The notes under the pieces are model-generated. The model ran no database searches and was not told the DNA's origin. It was given only the letters and a program-made list of their open reading frames with translations. DNA of 64,000 nucleotides from Mesolinea sp040772305 (GTDB lineage Bacteria > Chloroflexota > Anaerolineae > Anaerolineales > Anaerolineaceae). The position numbers and the translations under genes are program-made. The stretch is taken from the NCBI GenBank assembly GCA_040772305.1, contig JAXGYK010000001.1:310001-374000 (forward strand). Direction: 5' to 3'. Shown here in pieces: positions 42,217 to 50,951 of the stretch (position 1 is its first letter; each line of letters begins with the position of its first letter).

Positions 42217-42243
42217 GTTAACAGACGTCTAGTCTTAGTCTTT
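42217..42243 (+). repeat. Right target-site duplication of IS copy 2 (27 bp)
   Basis: Direct repeat of 41125-41151, directly following the terminal ACA of the element. The two sides diverge at the next base. Confidence 0.88.
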
Positions 42244-42387
42244 ACATCATTTGAATCCTTTGTTCTTACTCTATCTGACCCACATTGTTCAGACATGCTG
42301 CATCTGCTATTGGGGCTTTCGTGCATTGTATCCATACTACTCCCAAAGCCTTCAAAGTCTTGGTAGAATCGCGCTAAGGAGATAATT

Positions 42388-42705
42388 ATGAGTATCCTGA
42401 ATCTAATTTTTGGAGAGCCTGAAATTCGATCGCTGAAACCGAGCCAAAAAGCAGAGGTGAACCAGTTTGTTGACCGCCTGGTAATAATTGGAATGCAGGA
42501 CGACTTTCTCTCATTAACTCCAGGGGGCCCTTTTGACTATCAATGCCACCATCGCGAAGCAAAAGAGATTGGCCGTCAGCTCCATAGTATTGGCGGCATC
42601 CCCCTGATGTACGCAGTCCGCAATGTGATCAAGCGTAAACTGAAATCAACCCTGGCGGAACACCTCGATCATGCCTGGAAAGGCGTGGGGGACTGGAAAG
42701 CTTAA
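42388..42705 (+). CDS. Small conserved-looking cytosolic protein, function unknown
   Basis: A 105-residue protein with no signal peptide or membrane helix. It has the features SLTPGGPFDYQCHHREAKEI and GGIPLMYAVRNVIKRKL, and a C-terminal ending DHAWKGVGDWKA. The strong AAGGAGAT ribosome site 5 nt before the ATG supports it as a real gene. Two adjacent histidines and one Cys (YQCHH) could bind metal, but I do not recognise a family. It is divergent from greA, with IS copy 2 now between them. Confidence 0.72.
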   Translation: MSILNLIFGEPEIRSLKPSQKAEVNQFVDRLVIIGMQDDFLSLTPGGPFDYQCHHREAKEIGRQLHSIGGIPLMYAVRNVIKRKLKSTLAEHLDHAWKGVGDWKA

Positions 42706-42792
42706 TTCTTTACTTTCTTTTAACCAAGTTCGAACCATCCTTTCAAGGACTATTAACCGGATTTTGAAGGGCAAGGGTCATAATAACCATGT

Positions 42793-43890
42793 ATGGCAGG
42801 CCTTGACTTCAAGAGTGCTAAGTTAGAAGAAAACGACCGTTCCCCCCATCAGGAACGCATCCTTTTTATTTGCGGTTCACTAAACCAGACAATGATAATG
42901 CACAAAATATCCCGCAATTTTAAGAATGCGGCCTGTTTTTTCACGCCTTATTACGCTACCGGTTTCCTGGGTGCGCTGGCACGCAGAGGTCTTTTAGATT
43001 TTTCAATACTGGGTGGGCGACATCGGCGCGCCTGTATGCATTATCTGCATAAGCACCACTTGCCTCTCGATCTCGAAGGCCGTAATGGCCCTTACGATCT
43101 CGTGATAACAGGTTCCGATATCATTATTCCGGCAAATATTCGTAAGAGTCGCATTCTCCTCGTGCAGGAAGGCATGCTTGAAAAGGAAAACTGGCTCTTC
43201 CCCCTGGTATGCCGGCTGAGGTTTCTGCGCTTTTTTGCCAATACTGCAGCAACAGGCCAATCGAAGGCTTATGATGCCTTTTGCGTAGCTTCTGAGGGCT
43301 ACCGGGCTCACTTTATTTCCAGGGGGATTGACCCGGCAAAAATGATAGTTACAGGCATCCCCAATTTTGACAATGCTGCAAGCTACCTCAAAAATGACTT
43401 CCCGCACCATCACTACGTACTTGCACTCACCTCCTCCATTCGAGAAACGTTTGGTCACGATGATCGGGAGGGTTTCTTAAAGCGCCTTGTGTCCATCGCA
43501 GCCGGAAGGAAGGTTATCTTTAAACTTCACCCGAACGAAAATCCTCATCGTGCTATTCGCGAGATTCGTAAGTACTTCCCCGATTCCGATATCCTTTTGG
43601 GCGGTGATGCACATGCAATGATTGCCAATTGCGACGTGCTTGTTGCCCAAAACTCCTCAGCTATATTTATCGCTTATGCTCTGGGAAAAGAAGTGCACTC
43701 CTACCTGGACAAAGCAAGCATGCTTGCACTCATGCCCGTACAAAACAATGGCACCTCCGATAAGCGAATTGCCAGTGTGGGGTTTAAACTCCTTGAAACT
43801 CCCTTACAAGTTTTAAGACAAAGCTACTCTAAGCCTGCTCCAAGAGCGACTGCAACGGGCAGGACAAATTTTTCCGACAGTAAGATTTAA
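42793..43890 (+). CDS. GT-B-type glycosyl- or glycerophosphotransferase-like protein
   Basis: A 365-residue protein with a GT-B-like layout. The N-terminal half is Rossmann-like (ERILFICGSLNQTMIMHKIS; NGPYDLVITGSDIIIP). The C-terminal half contains KVIFKLHPNENPHRAIREIR and ANCDVLVAQNSSAIFIAYAL, the HPNE and (N/Q)SS elements seen in CDP-glycerol glycerophosphotransferase and polysialic/capsule transferases. Substrate cannot be told. A CATAAT box lies 8 nt upstream and no ribosome site is visible. It probably opens the envelope gene group on this strand. Confidence 0.66.
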   Translation: MAGLDFKSAKLEENDRSPHQERILFICGSLNQTMIMHKISRNFKNAACFFTPYYATGFLGALARRGLLDFSILGGRHRRACMHYLHKHHLPLDLEGRNGPYDLVITGSDIIIPANIRKSRILLVQEGMLEKENWLFPLVCRLRFLRFFANTAATGQSKAYDAFCVASEGYRAHFISRGIDPAKMIVTGIPNFDNAASYLKNDFPHHHYVLALTSSIRETFGHDDREGFLKRLVSIAAGRKVIFKLHPNENPHRAIREIRKYFPDSDILLGGDAHAMIANCDVLVAQNSSAIFIAYALGKEVHSYLDKASMLALMPVQNNGTSDKRIASVGFKLLETPLQVLRQSYSKPAPRATATGRTNFSDSKI

Positions 43891-43969
43891 TCTCATCAGT
43901 TTGCAGGTAAAAGGCCTTCCGCAGAGGGTCTACGGTATAATCCACTTAATAAACTAAGTGAGGTAATGC

Positions 43970-44395
43970 ATGAATCACGATTGCACCAAGAAAGAAACTA
44001 TCGTCTGCGAACAAGCTCCAAAACCCGTCGGCCCTTATTCAGCCGCAGTGGCAACCGGCTGCCTGGTTTTTGTTTCCGGACAGCTTGGGATTGATCCGGC
44101 AACTGGAAATATTGTTGAGGGTGGCGTTGAGGCTGAAGCGCGTCAGGTTCTCAAGAACGTAAAGACCCTCCTGGAAGCTGCTGGCAGCGGCATGGAACAC
44201 GTGGTCAAAGCAACTGTATTCCTTACCGATATCCAGGATTTTGCCAAGGTAAACGCAATCTACGCCGAGTTTTTCACTGCCAATTACCCGGCTCGCTCAG
44301 CCTTTGAGGTTGGCGCCTTGCCCAAGGGTGGTTTGGTTGAGGTTGAAGCTATTGCTGTTCGCCCGGCAAAAGACGAAAAGGATTGTTGCCATTAG
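43970..44395 (+). CDS. ridA: RidA family enamine/imine deaminase
   Basis: A 141-residue YjgF/YER057c/UK114 protein. It has KPVGPYSAAVATGCLVFVSG, GIDPATGNIVEGGVEAEARQ, the KATVFLTDIQDFAKVNAIYA helix and PARSAFEVGALPKGGLVEVE, including the active-site Arg and the late Glu. It hydrolyses reactive 2-aminoacrylate and related imines formed by PLP enzymes, which fits the PLP enzyme gene a few kb downstream (48949). TATAAT at about 43936 and GAGG before the ATG mark its own start. Confidence 0.92.
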   Translation: MNHDCTKKETIVCEQAPKPVGPYSAAVATGCLVFVSGQLGIDPATGNIVEGGVEAEARQVLKNVKTLLEAAGSGMEHVVKATVFLTDIQDFAKVNAIYAEFFTANYPARSAFEVGALPKGGLVEVEAIAVRPAKDEKDCCH

Positions 44396-44406
44396 GCCTT
44401 AGCGCA

Positions 44407-45399
44407 ATGGCTCCCAAAGTCTCCATTATTGTTCCTTGCCGGAACGAAGTAAAAACGATTCACCTGCTCCTGGAAGCGCTCCTGGAGCAGGATTATCCAT
44501 TGGAGAAAACGGAAGTTATTATCGCTGATGGGCAGTCCGATGATGGCACGCCTGAGGCTATTGCTGCCTTTCAGGCCCAGCATCCAAAACTAGCCCTTAA
44601 ACTCGTCGAGAACAAAAAACGTGTGATTCCCAGTGGCTTAAACCGTGCGATCGAAGCTGCAAGCGGAGAGTTCATCCTGCGCCTGGATGCGCATTCGGTC
44701 CCCCAGCGCGATTATGTCAGCCGGAGCATTGCTGCACTTGAAGCCGGGATTGCCGAAAACGTAGGCGGCGTTTGGGATATTCGGCCGCAGAACAACTCCT
44801 GGCAAGCGCGCAGCATTGCTGAAGCCGCTGCCAGCCCCATTGGTGTTGGCGATGCTCAGTACCGTTATGGCCAGAAAGCTGGCTATGTGGATACAGTGCC
44901 TTTTGGAGCATACCAAAGGCTTATCATTGACCAGATTGGCGCCTACGACGAAACTTTGCTCTCGAACGAGGATTACGAGTTCAATACCCGGATCCGCCAG
45001 GCCGGCGGCCGCATCTGGATGGATCCTGCAATCCAGTGCGTCTATTTTGCACGCCCAAGCTTGCGCAGTTTGGCAAAACAATACTGGCGCTATGGCTTTT
45101 GGAAGGTGCAGATGCTGAAGCGCTACCCCAACACACTTCGCTGGCGGCAGGCATTGCCACCGCTTTTTGTTTTAGGGATACTGGTTTTACTCTTAGCCGG
45201 CTTGTTTTTGCGTCCTGCCTGGACCTTGCTTGGCATAGTCCTTGGACTTTATCTCCTTATTCTGCTGGCTGCCGGCCTTTTTACGACCTTAAAAAAGAAG
45301 GATATACTATTCACCATGGGAATACCGCTTGCAATTATCACCATGCATTTCAGCTGGGGCAGTGGTTTTTTATTTGGTTTGTTTAAAAACCCACGTTAA
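44407..45399 (+). CDS. Family 2 glycosyltransferase with C-terminal membrane helices
   Basis: A 330-residue GT-A enzyme. It has the N-terminal KVSIIVPCRNEVKTIHLLLE, the nucleotide-binding VIIADGQSDDGTPEAI, the metal-binding LRLDAHSVPQRDYVS (DxD-like DAH), and SNEDYEFNTRIRQAG, where ED is the likely catalytic base motif. Two or three helices (about 255-325) anchor it to the membrane. It resembles ExoA/succinoglycan-type glycosyltransferases. The ATG at 44407 is used; the frame also has a TTG at 44383 inside ridA. It is likely part of surface glycan assembly with the next gene. Confidence 0.86.
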   Translation: MAPKVSIIVPCRNEVKTIHLLLEALLEQDYPLEKTEVIIADGQSDDGTPEAIAAFQAQHPKLALKLVENKKRVIPSGLNRAIEAASGEFILRLDAHSVPQRDYVSRSIAALEAGIAENVGGVWDIRPQNNSWQARSIAEAAASPIGVGDAQYRYGQKAGYVDTVPFGAYQRLIIDQIGAYDETLLSNEDYEFNTRIRQAGGRIWMDPAIQCVYFARPSLRSLAKQYWRYGFWKVQMLKRYPNTLRWRQALPPLFVLGILVLLLAGLFLRPAWTLLGIVLGLYLLILLAAGLFTTLKKKDILFTMGIPLAIITMHFSWGSGFLFGLFKNPR

Positions 45400-45415
45400 T
45401 ACCTACCTGCAAACT

Positions 45416-46840
45416 ATGGACAAAAACATCCAATCCCTTCCCCGAATTCGTCTGCAAGCCTCCGAACAACGCTTCTTACTAATGCTTATTGATTTGCTGG
45501 TAGGATATCTTGCCCTCTTTATCGCTTTGCATTTATGGGCACTTAGTGACGGTGACCTGGTTTTTTCTTCCAGATTTTTGGCTGAACGTGTTCCGGGCTG
45601 GTTCTATTTATTGCCAATATTCTGGATCTTGTTGCTCTCTGACTTATACGATCTAAGCAAGGCAAGCGATCTGGAAACCACACTTAAGGGTGTTGGCATG
45701 GCCACATTGTTAGCCGCGTTTTTGTATTTACTGGTTTACTTTACCTTACCCAGAGCTATCGAAGCACCTCGCCTGGGCGTTGCACTGTTTATCATCCTTA
45801 TTTCCATCCTTACCTTGGTTTGGCGGCTTATTCATATCAAGCTTTTTTCTTCAATCAATGAACAAAGACGGGTAATTATCGTGGGTGCCGGAAAAGCTGG
45901 TACTACTCTGGTAGCTGAGATAGCTGCCAAAAAGGTGCGCCCGTTTAACCTTCTGGGCCTGATAGATGACGACCCGGCAAAACAGGGAACGAAGGTAAAT
46001 GGATACCCAATTTTAGGGAACTACACCTGCCTGAACGATCTTATCGCAGATCTCGAAGTAACCGATTTAATCCTGGCGATTTCTAATAAGATGAATCATG
46101 GCATGTTTCAGTCGATCCTGCTGGCTCAGGAAGCAGGTATCAACCTTACTACGATGTCAGCTGCGTACGAACAATTAACACGCAGGGTACCTATCAGTCT
46201 TTTGGAATCGGACTGGGTAATCCGTTCCTTCCTGGATAAAGCGCCTACGGGAGCTTTTTATCGCCTGGTCAAGCGCGCCCTTGATCTGCTAGGCGGCCTG
46301 GGGGGAACGATGATACTCGCTCTCTTGTACCCGCTGATTGCACTCATCATTCGGCTCGACTCGAAAGGCCCGATTATTTACAAACAGGAACGTTTAGGCT
46401 TGGGCGGCCGACCATACCAAATCTATAAGTTCCGCACGATGAAAGATAACAAGGATATGGTACGGGAAGGCCTGGTAACTTCGGCAAATGACCCCAGAGT
46501 GACCCGTGTGGGCAAATTCCTGCGCCGCTCGCATATCGATGAACTTCCGCAAATGATCAACGTGCTTAAGGGCGAAATGAGCCTTGTAGGCCCGCGCTCT
46601 GAACGTACAGAGCTGGTTACCGTATTCCAGAACATCGTTCCTTTCTACCGCGCCCGTATGCTCACCAAACCTGGTATCACCGGTTGGGCACAAGTCAACC
46701 AGGCCTATGCCGAAACCGTAGATGAAACTGCGATTAAGCTTGAATATGACCTGTATTACATCCAGCATGCCAACCTGCTGATGGATTTGGATATCTTACT
46801 GCGCACCTTTGGGGCTGTGCTGGGGTTTAGGGGACGTTGA
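45416..46840 (+). CDS. Exopolysaccharide polyprenyl glycosylphosphotransferase (WcaJ/WbaP-like)
   Basis: A 474-residue protein. Four N-terminal membrane helices (about 22-135) precede a Rossmann-like domain (VIIVGAGKAGTTLVAEIAAK, LLGLIDDDPAKQG) and the C-terminal bacterial sugar-transferase domain: a re-entrant helix, IIYKQERLGLGGRPYQIYKF, FLRRSHIDELPQMINVLKGE, MSLVGPRSER and KPGITGWAQVN. It starts a lipid-linked oligosaccharide by moving a sugar phosphate to undecaprenyl phosphate. The ATG at 45416 follows the GT2 stop by 16 bp; an open extension overlaps the GT2 gene and is not credible. Confidence 0.93.
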   Translation: MDKNIQSLPRIRLQASEQRFLLMLIDLLVGYLALFIALHLWALSDGDLVFSSRFLAERVPGWFYLLPIFWILLLSDLYDLSKASDLETTLKGVGMATLLAAFLYLLVYFTLPRAIEAPRLGVALFIILISILTLVWRLIHIKLFSSINEQRRVIIVGAGKAGTTLVAEIAAKKVRPFNLLGLIDDDPAKQGTKVNGYPILGNYTCLNDLIADLEVTDLILAISNKMNHGMFQSILLAQEAGINLTTMSAAYEQLTRRVPISLLESDWVIRSFLDKAPTGAFYRLVKRALDLLGGLGGTMILALLYPLIALIIRLDSKGPIIYKQERLGLGGRPYQIYKFRTMKDNKDMVREGLVTSANDPRVTRVGKFLRRSHIDELPQMINVLKGEMSLVGPRSERTELVTVFQNIVPFYRARMLTKPGITGWAQVNQAYAETVDETAIKLEYDLYYIQHANLLMDLDILLRTFGAVLGFRGR

Positions 46841-46842
46841 GT

Positions 46843-47853
46843 ATGGCTTCAGACAGCATAAAGGCTGCTGAAGACAAGGCGGTTGCGATACATTCAGATA
46901 CACATATCCTTCAGACCCCCCAATGGGGGCAATTCAAAAATTCTTTTGGCTGGCAGGCTGTGAACCTGACAAAAGATGGTGCCTCCGCCCAAATACTCTT
47001 CAAACGCTTGCCCCTGGGACTCAGCATTGCCTATTTGCCTAAAGGACCCTTGGGCAATAACTGGCAGGAACTTTGGCCAGCAGTAGACGCATTATGCAAG
47101 CAAAATAGGGCAATCTTTCTGCAGGTTGAGCCAGATCTCTTTGAGCCGCTTCCAGAGAACTTCGTTCAAACATGTTTGGCCGGCTTTGTAACTGAACCCG
47201 AAACTATCCAACCGCGGCGTACTATCGTAGTTGATCTCCAGCCCGATGAGGATTTACTTCTGGCAGCGATGAAGCAAAAAACCCGCTATAACATCCGCCT
47301 TGCCAAAAAACATGGCGTTGAAGTGCGAACCAGTACTGATATTGCTACTTTTCACCGCCTAAGCGAGACAACAGGCAATCGGGACGGCTTTTACATACAC
47401 CCCCTGGCCTATTACCAAAAAGCACATGAGCTCTTTGCTCCGCAAGGGGAATGCGTTTTGCTGGAAGCTGTTCATAACGGAACTGTGCTAGCCGGCCTCA
47501 TGCTCTTTTTAAAGGGTAAACGTTCCTGGTACTTCTATGGCGCATCGGATGACACCAGCCGCAACCTGATGCCAACATACCTGCTCCAGTGGGAAGCCAT
47601 GTGTTACGCCAAAAACCGAGGCTGTACCAGCTACGACCTGTGGGGTATACCGGATGAAGATGAGGCAAAGCTTGAGGCCGAATTCATGCAGCGCAAGGAC
47701 GGTCTTTGGGGTGTATACCGCTTTAAACGTGGCTTTGGCGGGCAGGTACGACGTAGCGCGCCAGCTTTTCTACGGATATACCGCCCACTCTGGTATCAGG
47801 CCTACCTTCTCTATCGACAACAACGCAAAGCAGGTTCCAATGCGCCAGCTTAA
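46843..47853 (+). CDS. FemX/FemAB-like lipid II aminoacyltransferase, paralogue 1
   Basis: A 336-residue double-GNAT-fold protein of the Fem family. It has LQTPQWGQFKNSFGWQAVNL, the cleft strand IAYLPKGPLG, AAMKQKTRYNIRLAKKHGVE and LMPTYLLQWEAMCYAKNRGC with YDLWGIPD. Fem enzymes add amino acids from aminoacyl-tRNA to the lipid II peptide, building interpeptide bridges. ATG 46843 is chosen over a TTG at 46837 inside the preceding gene. The next gene is a homologue starting 14 bp before this stop. Confidence 0.9.
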   Translation: MASDSIKAAEDKAVAIHSDTHILQTPQWGQFKNSFGWQAVNLTKDGASAQILFKRLPLGLSIAYLPKGPLGNNWQELWPAVDALCKQNRAIFLQVEPDLFEPLPENFVQTCLAGFVTEPETIQPRRTIVVDLQPDEDLLLAAMKQKTRYNIRLAKKHGVEVRTSTDIATFHRLSETTGNRDGFYIHPLAYYQKAHELFAPQGECVLLEAVHNGTVLAGLMLFLKGKRSWYFYGASDDTSRNLMPTYLLQWEAMCYAKNRGCTSYDLWGIPDEDEAKLEAEFMQRKDGLWGVYRFKRGFGGQVRRSAPAFLRIYRPLWYQAYLLYRQQRKAGSNAPA

Positions 47854-48952
47854 ACAGATCAATGCCGCGTCTTGGAATGCCTTGCTCCTCAGACTGCCTC
47901 AAGCTCATTTATTACAAACCTGGGAATGGGGCCAAAGCAAACGCTCAACCGGCTGGAGCCCCTTGTTTTACGTCTGGGGTTCAGAATCGGAACCCAGAGC
48001 TGCTGCAATGCTGCTTTTGCGCCAGATGCGCATTTTTCCTGGCTTGCAACTAAAGGTGCTTTATTGCCCTAAGGGACCTATTTTGGATTGGAAAGACGAG
48101 AACCTGGTGACTGAGGTGCTTGCAGACCTCGAGAACCTCGCCCGCAAAGAGAAAGCTATTTTTATCAAAATAGACCCTGATTTAGTGCTACGGAAAGGGG
48201 TGCCCGGTAGCGAGGATGAAGAAATAAACCCGGTTGCCAAGGCAATTCAAAGCAAACTTGGCAATCATGGTTGGATATACTCTGCCGAACAAATCCAGTT
48301 CAGGAACACCATCCTCTTAAACCTGGAACGCGATGAAGACGAGATTTTGGCGGCAATGAAGCAAAAGACCCGCTATAACATCCGCCTTGCCAGCAGACGG
48401 GGTATAAGCATTCGCGAGGCTGGCTTGGATGACCTGCCGCTGCTCTACCAGCTCTACTTAACCACTGCAGTTAGGGATGATTTTGTCATTCGTCCCGAAG
48501 CCTACTATTTGGACATTTGGCAGCGCCTTTATCAAGCAGGCATGGCGCGTTTTCTAGTCGCAGAGTATTCTGGCGAAGCGGTAGCAGGGCTGGTTATGTT
48601 TTATTTTGGCGGCGTTGCTCATTACTTTTATGGAATGTCTAGCGAGGTTCAGCGGGCACTCATGCCAACCTACCTCTTGCAATGGGAGGCCATTCGCCTG
48701 GCAAAAAAACTGGGCTGCCATACCTATGATTTTTGGGGTGCACCGGAAGTACTGGATAAAAGCGATAGCATGTGGGGTGTGTATCGCTTCAAAGAAGGCT
48801 TTAATGGCCGGCTTGTGCGCCATTTGGGCGCCTGGGACTATCGCAATAGACCAGTTTTGTACCAGTTATATACACATCTCTTGCCTAAGCTATTAAACTT
48901 GATGCGCAAGCGTGGAAAAGCCGCGAATAGAGAAAGGAGCCTTGCAGTATGA
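47840..48952 (+). CDS. FemX/FemAB-like lipid II aminoacyltransferase, paralogue 2
   Basis: A 370-residue paralogue of the preceding protein, sharing the AAMKQKTRYNIRLA block exactly and the LMPTYLLQWEAIRLAKKLGC block closely, with LLQTWEWGQSKRSTGW and LYCPKGPILD at the N-terminus. An insert with GVPGSEDEEINPVAKAIQSK separates two strands of the first GNAT-like half. The ATG at 47840 overlaps the previous gene by 14 bp; a longer open frame lies within that gene and is a shadow. A tandem pair suggests two successive residues of a bridge, as FemA and FemB do in Staphylococcus. Confidence 0.9.
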   Translation: MRQLKQINAASWNALLLRLPQAHLLQTWEWGQSKRSTGWSPLFYVWGSESEPRAAAMLLLRQMRIFPGLQLKVLYCPKGPILDWKDENLVTEVLADLENLARKEKAIFIKIDPDLVLRKGVPGSEDEEINPVAKAIQSKLGNHGWIYSAEQIQFRNTILLNLERDEDEILAAMKQKTRYNIRLASRRGISIREAGLDDLPLLYQLYLTTAVRDDFVIRPEAYYLDIWQRLYQAGMARFLVAEYSGEAVAGLVMFYFGGVAHYFYGMSSEVQRALMPTYLLQWEAIRLAKKLGCHTYDFWGAPEVLDKSDSMWGVYRFKEGFNGRLVRHLGAWDYRNRPVLYQLYTHLLPKLLNLMRKRGKAANRERSLAV

Positions 48953-49914
48953 CCGATCGTATCAAACTAGCTCACCTTCCAACACCTATTGAACCCTTGC
49001 CGCGTCTTAAGCAAATCCTGAACGGACCTGATCTTTGGGTTAAACGGGACGACCTTACCGGACTAGGAATTGGTGGGAATAAAACCCGCAAACTGGAGTT
49101 CCTGGTAGGTGATGCGCTCGCACACAATAGCAAGACCCTCGTTAGCGCAGGCGCAGTTCAAAGTAACCACTGCCGCCAGGTAGCTGCTGCCGCAGCACGC
49201 CTTGGCCTGGACTGTGTTTTGGTGCTTACTGGCAATGAACCAGAACTAATCCAGGGTAATTTGCTGCTTGACCGCTTAAGTGGTGCAGAAACCCTTTTTG
49301 TTCCTACCCGGGACCTGCGCGACAGCACGCTGAAGGAAACGGTGGACCGGCTGGAAGCCGAAGGCCGGCGGCCTTATTTGATCCCTTATGGCGGATCTAA
49401 CGCAATCGGGGCAATGGGTTATGTACATGCCATGCATGAGCTAAAGGAGCAGGATTTTTCCTGCGACTGGATTGTATTTGCAACTTCTTCCGGGGGAACA
49501 CAAGCCGGTTTAATTCTGGGGGCTCACGAAACCGGTTTTAAAGGCCGTATTCTTGGCATTAGCATCGATGTTCCTGCTGCTGAATTTTCGGCAACTGTAG
49601 CAGATCTTACCAATGCAGCTGCAGAGTTGAAGCAGAGCAATTTTAGGGTTCGCGCCCAAGATGTGTTGGTGAATTCCGATTACTGTACAGCTGGATATGG
49701 CGTGCTTACAGAAGCTGACAAAAAAGGGGTTCGGCTTTTTGCACAGCACGAAGGCATTTTGCTGGATCCGGTATACACAGGCAGAGCCGCAGCAGGCCTG
49801 ATTGATTTGATCCGCAAAGGCTTCTTTAAACCCGAAGAAAAAGTGCTGTTTTGGCATACGGGCGGCGCACCTGCCTTATTTGCAGAACCCTACGCACAAG
49901 GGCTTGTACACTAG
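48949..49914 (+). CDS. PLP-dependent D-cysteine desulfhydrase/ACC-deaminase family enzyme
   Basis: A 321-residue fold-type II PLP enzyme. It has LWVKRDDLTGLGIGGNKTRK (PLP-binding Lys45), SAGAVQSNHCRQVAAAAARL, PYGGSNAIGAMGYVHAMHEL and the phosphate-binding VFATSSGGTQAGLILGAHET. The family includes D-cysteine desulfhydrase and ACC deaminase; which reaction this one performs is open. The ATG overlaps the FemX stop (ATGA), with AAAGGAGC upstream, so it is co-transcribed with the envelope genes. D-amino-acid metabolism would fit that context. Confidence 0.88.
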   Translation: MTDRIKLAHLPTPIEPLPRLKQILNGPDLWVKRDDLTGLGIGGNKTRKLEFLVGDALAHNSKTLVSAGAVQSNHCRQVAAAAARLGLDCVLVLTGNEPELIQGNLLLDRLSGAETLFVPTRDLRDSTLKETVDRLEAEGRRPYLIPYGGSNAIGAMGYVHAMHELKEQDFSCDWIVFATSSGGTQAGLILGAHETGFKGRILGISIDVPAAEFSATVADLTNAAAELKQSNFRVRAQDVLVNSDYCTAGYGVLTEADKKGVRLFAQHEGILLDPVYTGRAAAGLIDLIRKGFFKPEEKVLFWHTGGAPALFAEPYAQGLVH

Positions 49915-49987
49915 GAGCCGCAATTTGTTTAGATCCTGCCTCTGAGACGTTCAGCAATAACTTGTTTTAATGCTTGGGACCCGATGC

Positions 49988-49993
49988 TATAAT
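49988..49993 (+). promoter_or_regulatory. -10 box (TATAAT) of the TP-rich membrane protein gene
   Basis: TATAAT, then an AGAGG ribosome site, then a TTG start at 50011. The -35 is not consensus (TTGTTT lies 20 bp upstream). Confidence 0.4.
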
Positions 49994-50010
49994 CCAGGCA
50001 GAGGCCTTCA

Positions 50011-50889
50011 TTGAAGATTGATATCCGTTCAACCGTGATGATGGCAGGCATTATTGCCGCTGTTTTTGCGCTGTGGATGCTAAGCCGCAGTTATAAGCTG
50101 GCCAAGAGTGCAAAAAGACTGCCCTTTTTTTATAAAAAAAGAGAGTTGCGAGAGCGAGCGTTGCAACTTTTTTTAGGGGCCATTCTGCTCGGCTTATTTT
50201 CTTTCTCCAGCTTTCGCTGGGGCGAGCCAGTGATCTACCGTTACTTTCCCCCTACGCTTACACCTTCGCTTACCCCAACAATCACGCTAACACCAACTAT
50301 CACCCTCACACCCACAATTACGTTTACTCCTACCATCACAAACACACCCAGCATTACCAATACTCCCCAGATACCCGAAGCATTAGTAATACAATTTGAA
50401 TCCATTGTGACCCCAAACCCACACCTGGTATTCAGTCCGCTTTCCATCGCGGAAGAAACCGATGCAAACCATCAGTGCGTAGATCCGGCCATCGAATTCG
50501 AAAACCCGCTGAGCACTATTTTTGCCTGCTATTCCTATAACAATATGGACGACGGAGTGCAATGGTCCGAACTTTGGTACCGCGACGGACAGTTGCTCAA
50601 ATCGTCAACCGGACGCTGGAATGGCGGAACTGGCGGCTATGGCATCACAAGCCTGGAGCTTCCAGTTCAGGACTGGCAGCCTGGGAATTACCAGGTACAG
50701 TTCTTTATTGGTGAAGAATGGATTAAAAGCGGTTTCTTCAGGGTATTGGGCTATCCGCCCACAAACACCCCTACCATTACTCTTACACCTACGCGCACGC
50801 CAACCTTTACGCCGACACCATCGCAAACCCCGCTTCCTTCGCATACTCCCCTGCCTACTGCCAGCCAGCCTCCGAGCAGTACACCTTAA
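50011..50889 (+). CDS. Membrane-anchored protein with Thr-Pro repeats, function unknown
   Basis: A 292-residue protein starting at TTG 50011 (AGAGG 6 nt upstream; in-frame ATGs follow at 50038 and 50041). Two hydrophobic helices (about 8-26 and 52-68) are followed by a Thr-Pro repeat (LTPTIT and ITNTP units, about 82-118), a beta-rich globular domain (about 120-250) with CVDPAIEFENPLSTIFACYS, two cysteines and a YRDGQLL strand, then a second TP-rich tail (about 255-292). This build is common for surface proteins in this group. No enzyme motif seen. Confidence 0.72.
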   Translation: MKIDIRSTVMMAGIIAAVFALWMLSRSYKLAKSAKRLPFFYKKRELRERALQLFLGAILLGLFSFSSFRWGEPVIYRYFPPTLTPSLTPTITLTPTITLTPTITFTPTITNTPSITNTPQIPEALVIQFESIVTPNPHLVFSPLSIAEETDANHQCVDPAIEFENPLSTIFACYSYNNMDDGVQWSELWYRDGQLLKSSTGRWNGGTGGYGITSLELPVQDWQPGNYQVQFFIGEEWIKSGFFRVLGYPPTNTPTITLTPTRTPTFTPTPSQTPLPSHTPLPTASQPPSSTP

Positions 50890-50939
50890 GCAAGCAGTCA
50901 ATACAAGTTCTAAGCCGCTTTGGTCAACAGCGTAAAAGG

Positions 50940-50945
50940 TACAAT
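50940..50945 (+). promoter_or_regulatory. -10 box (TACAAT) 6 nt from the recJ start
   Basis: TACAAT, AGGGGT, then ATG at 50952. Same spacing as the other short-leader genes here. Confidence 0.4.
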
Positions 50946-50951
50946 AGGGGT

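Noticed and set aside
47654..47839. N-terminal extension of the second FemX-like gene
   Set aside because: It lies wholly inside the first FemX-like gene in another frame. The homology begins after the ATG at 47840.
50265..50370. Short tandem repeats encoding Thr-Pro units as a CRISPR or minisatellite
   Set aside because: The units are imperfect 12-18 bp coding repeats in one reading frame, giving a TP-rich linker. There are no spacers.
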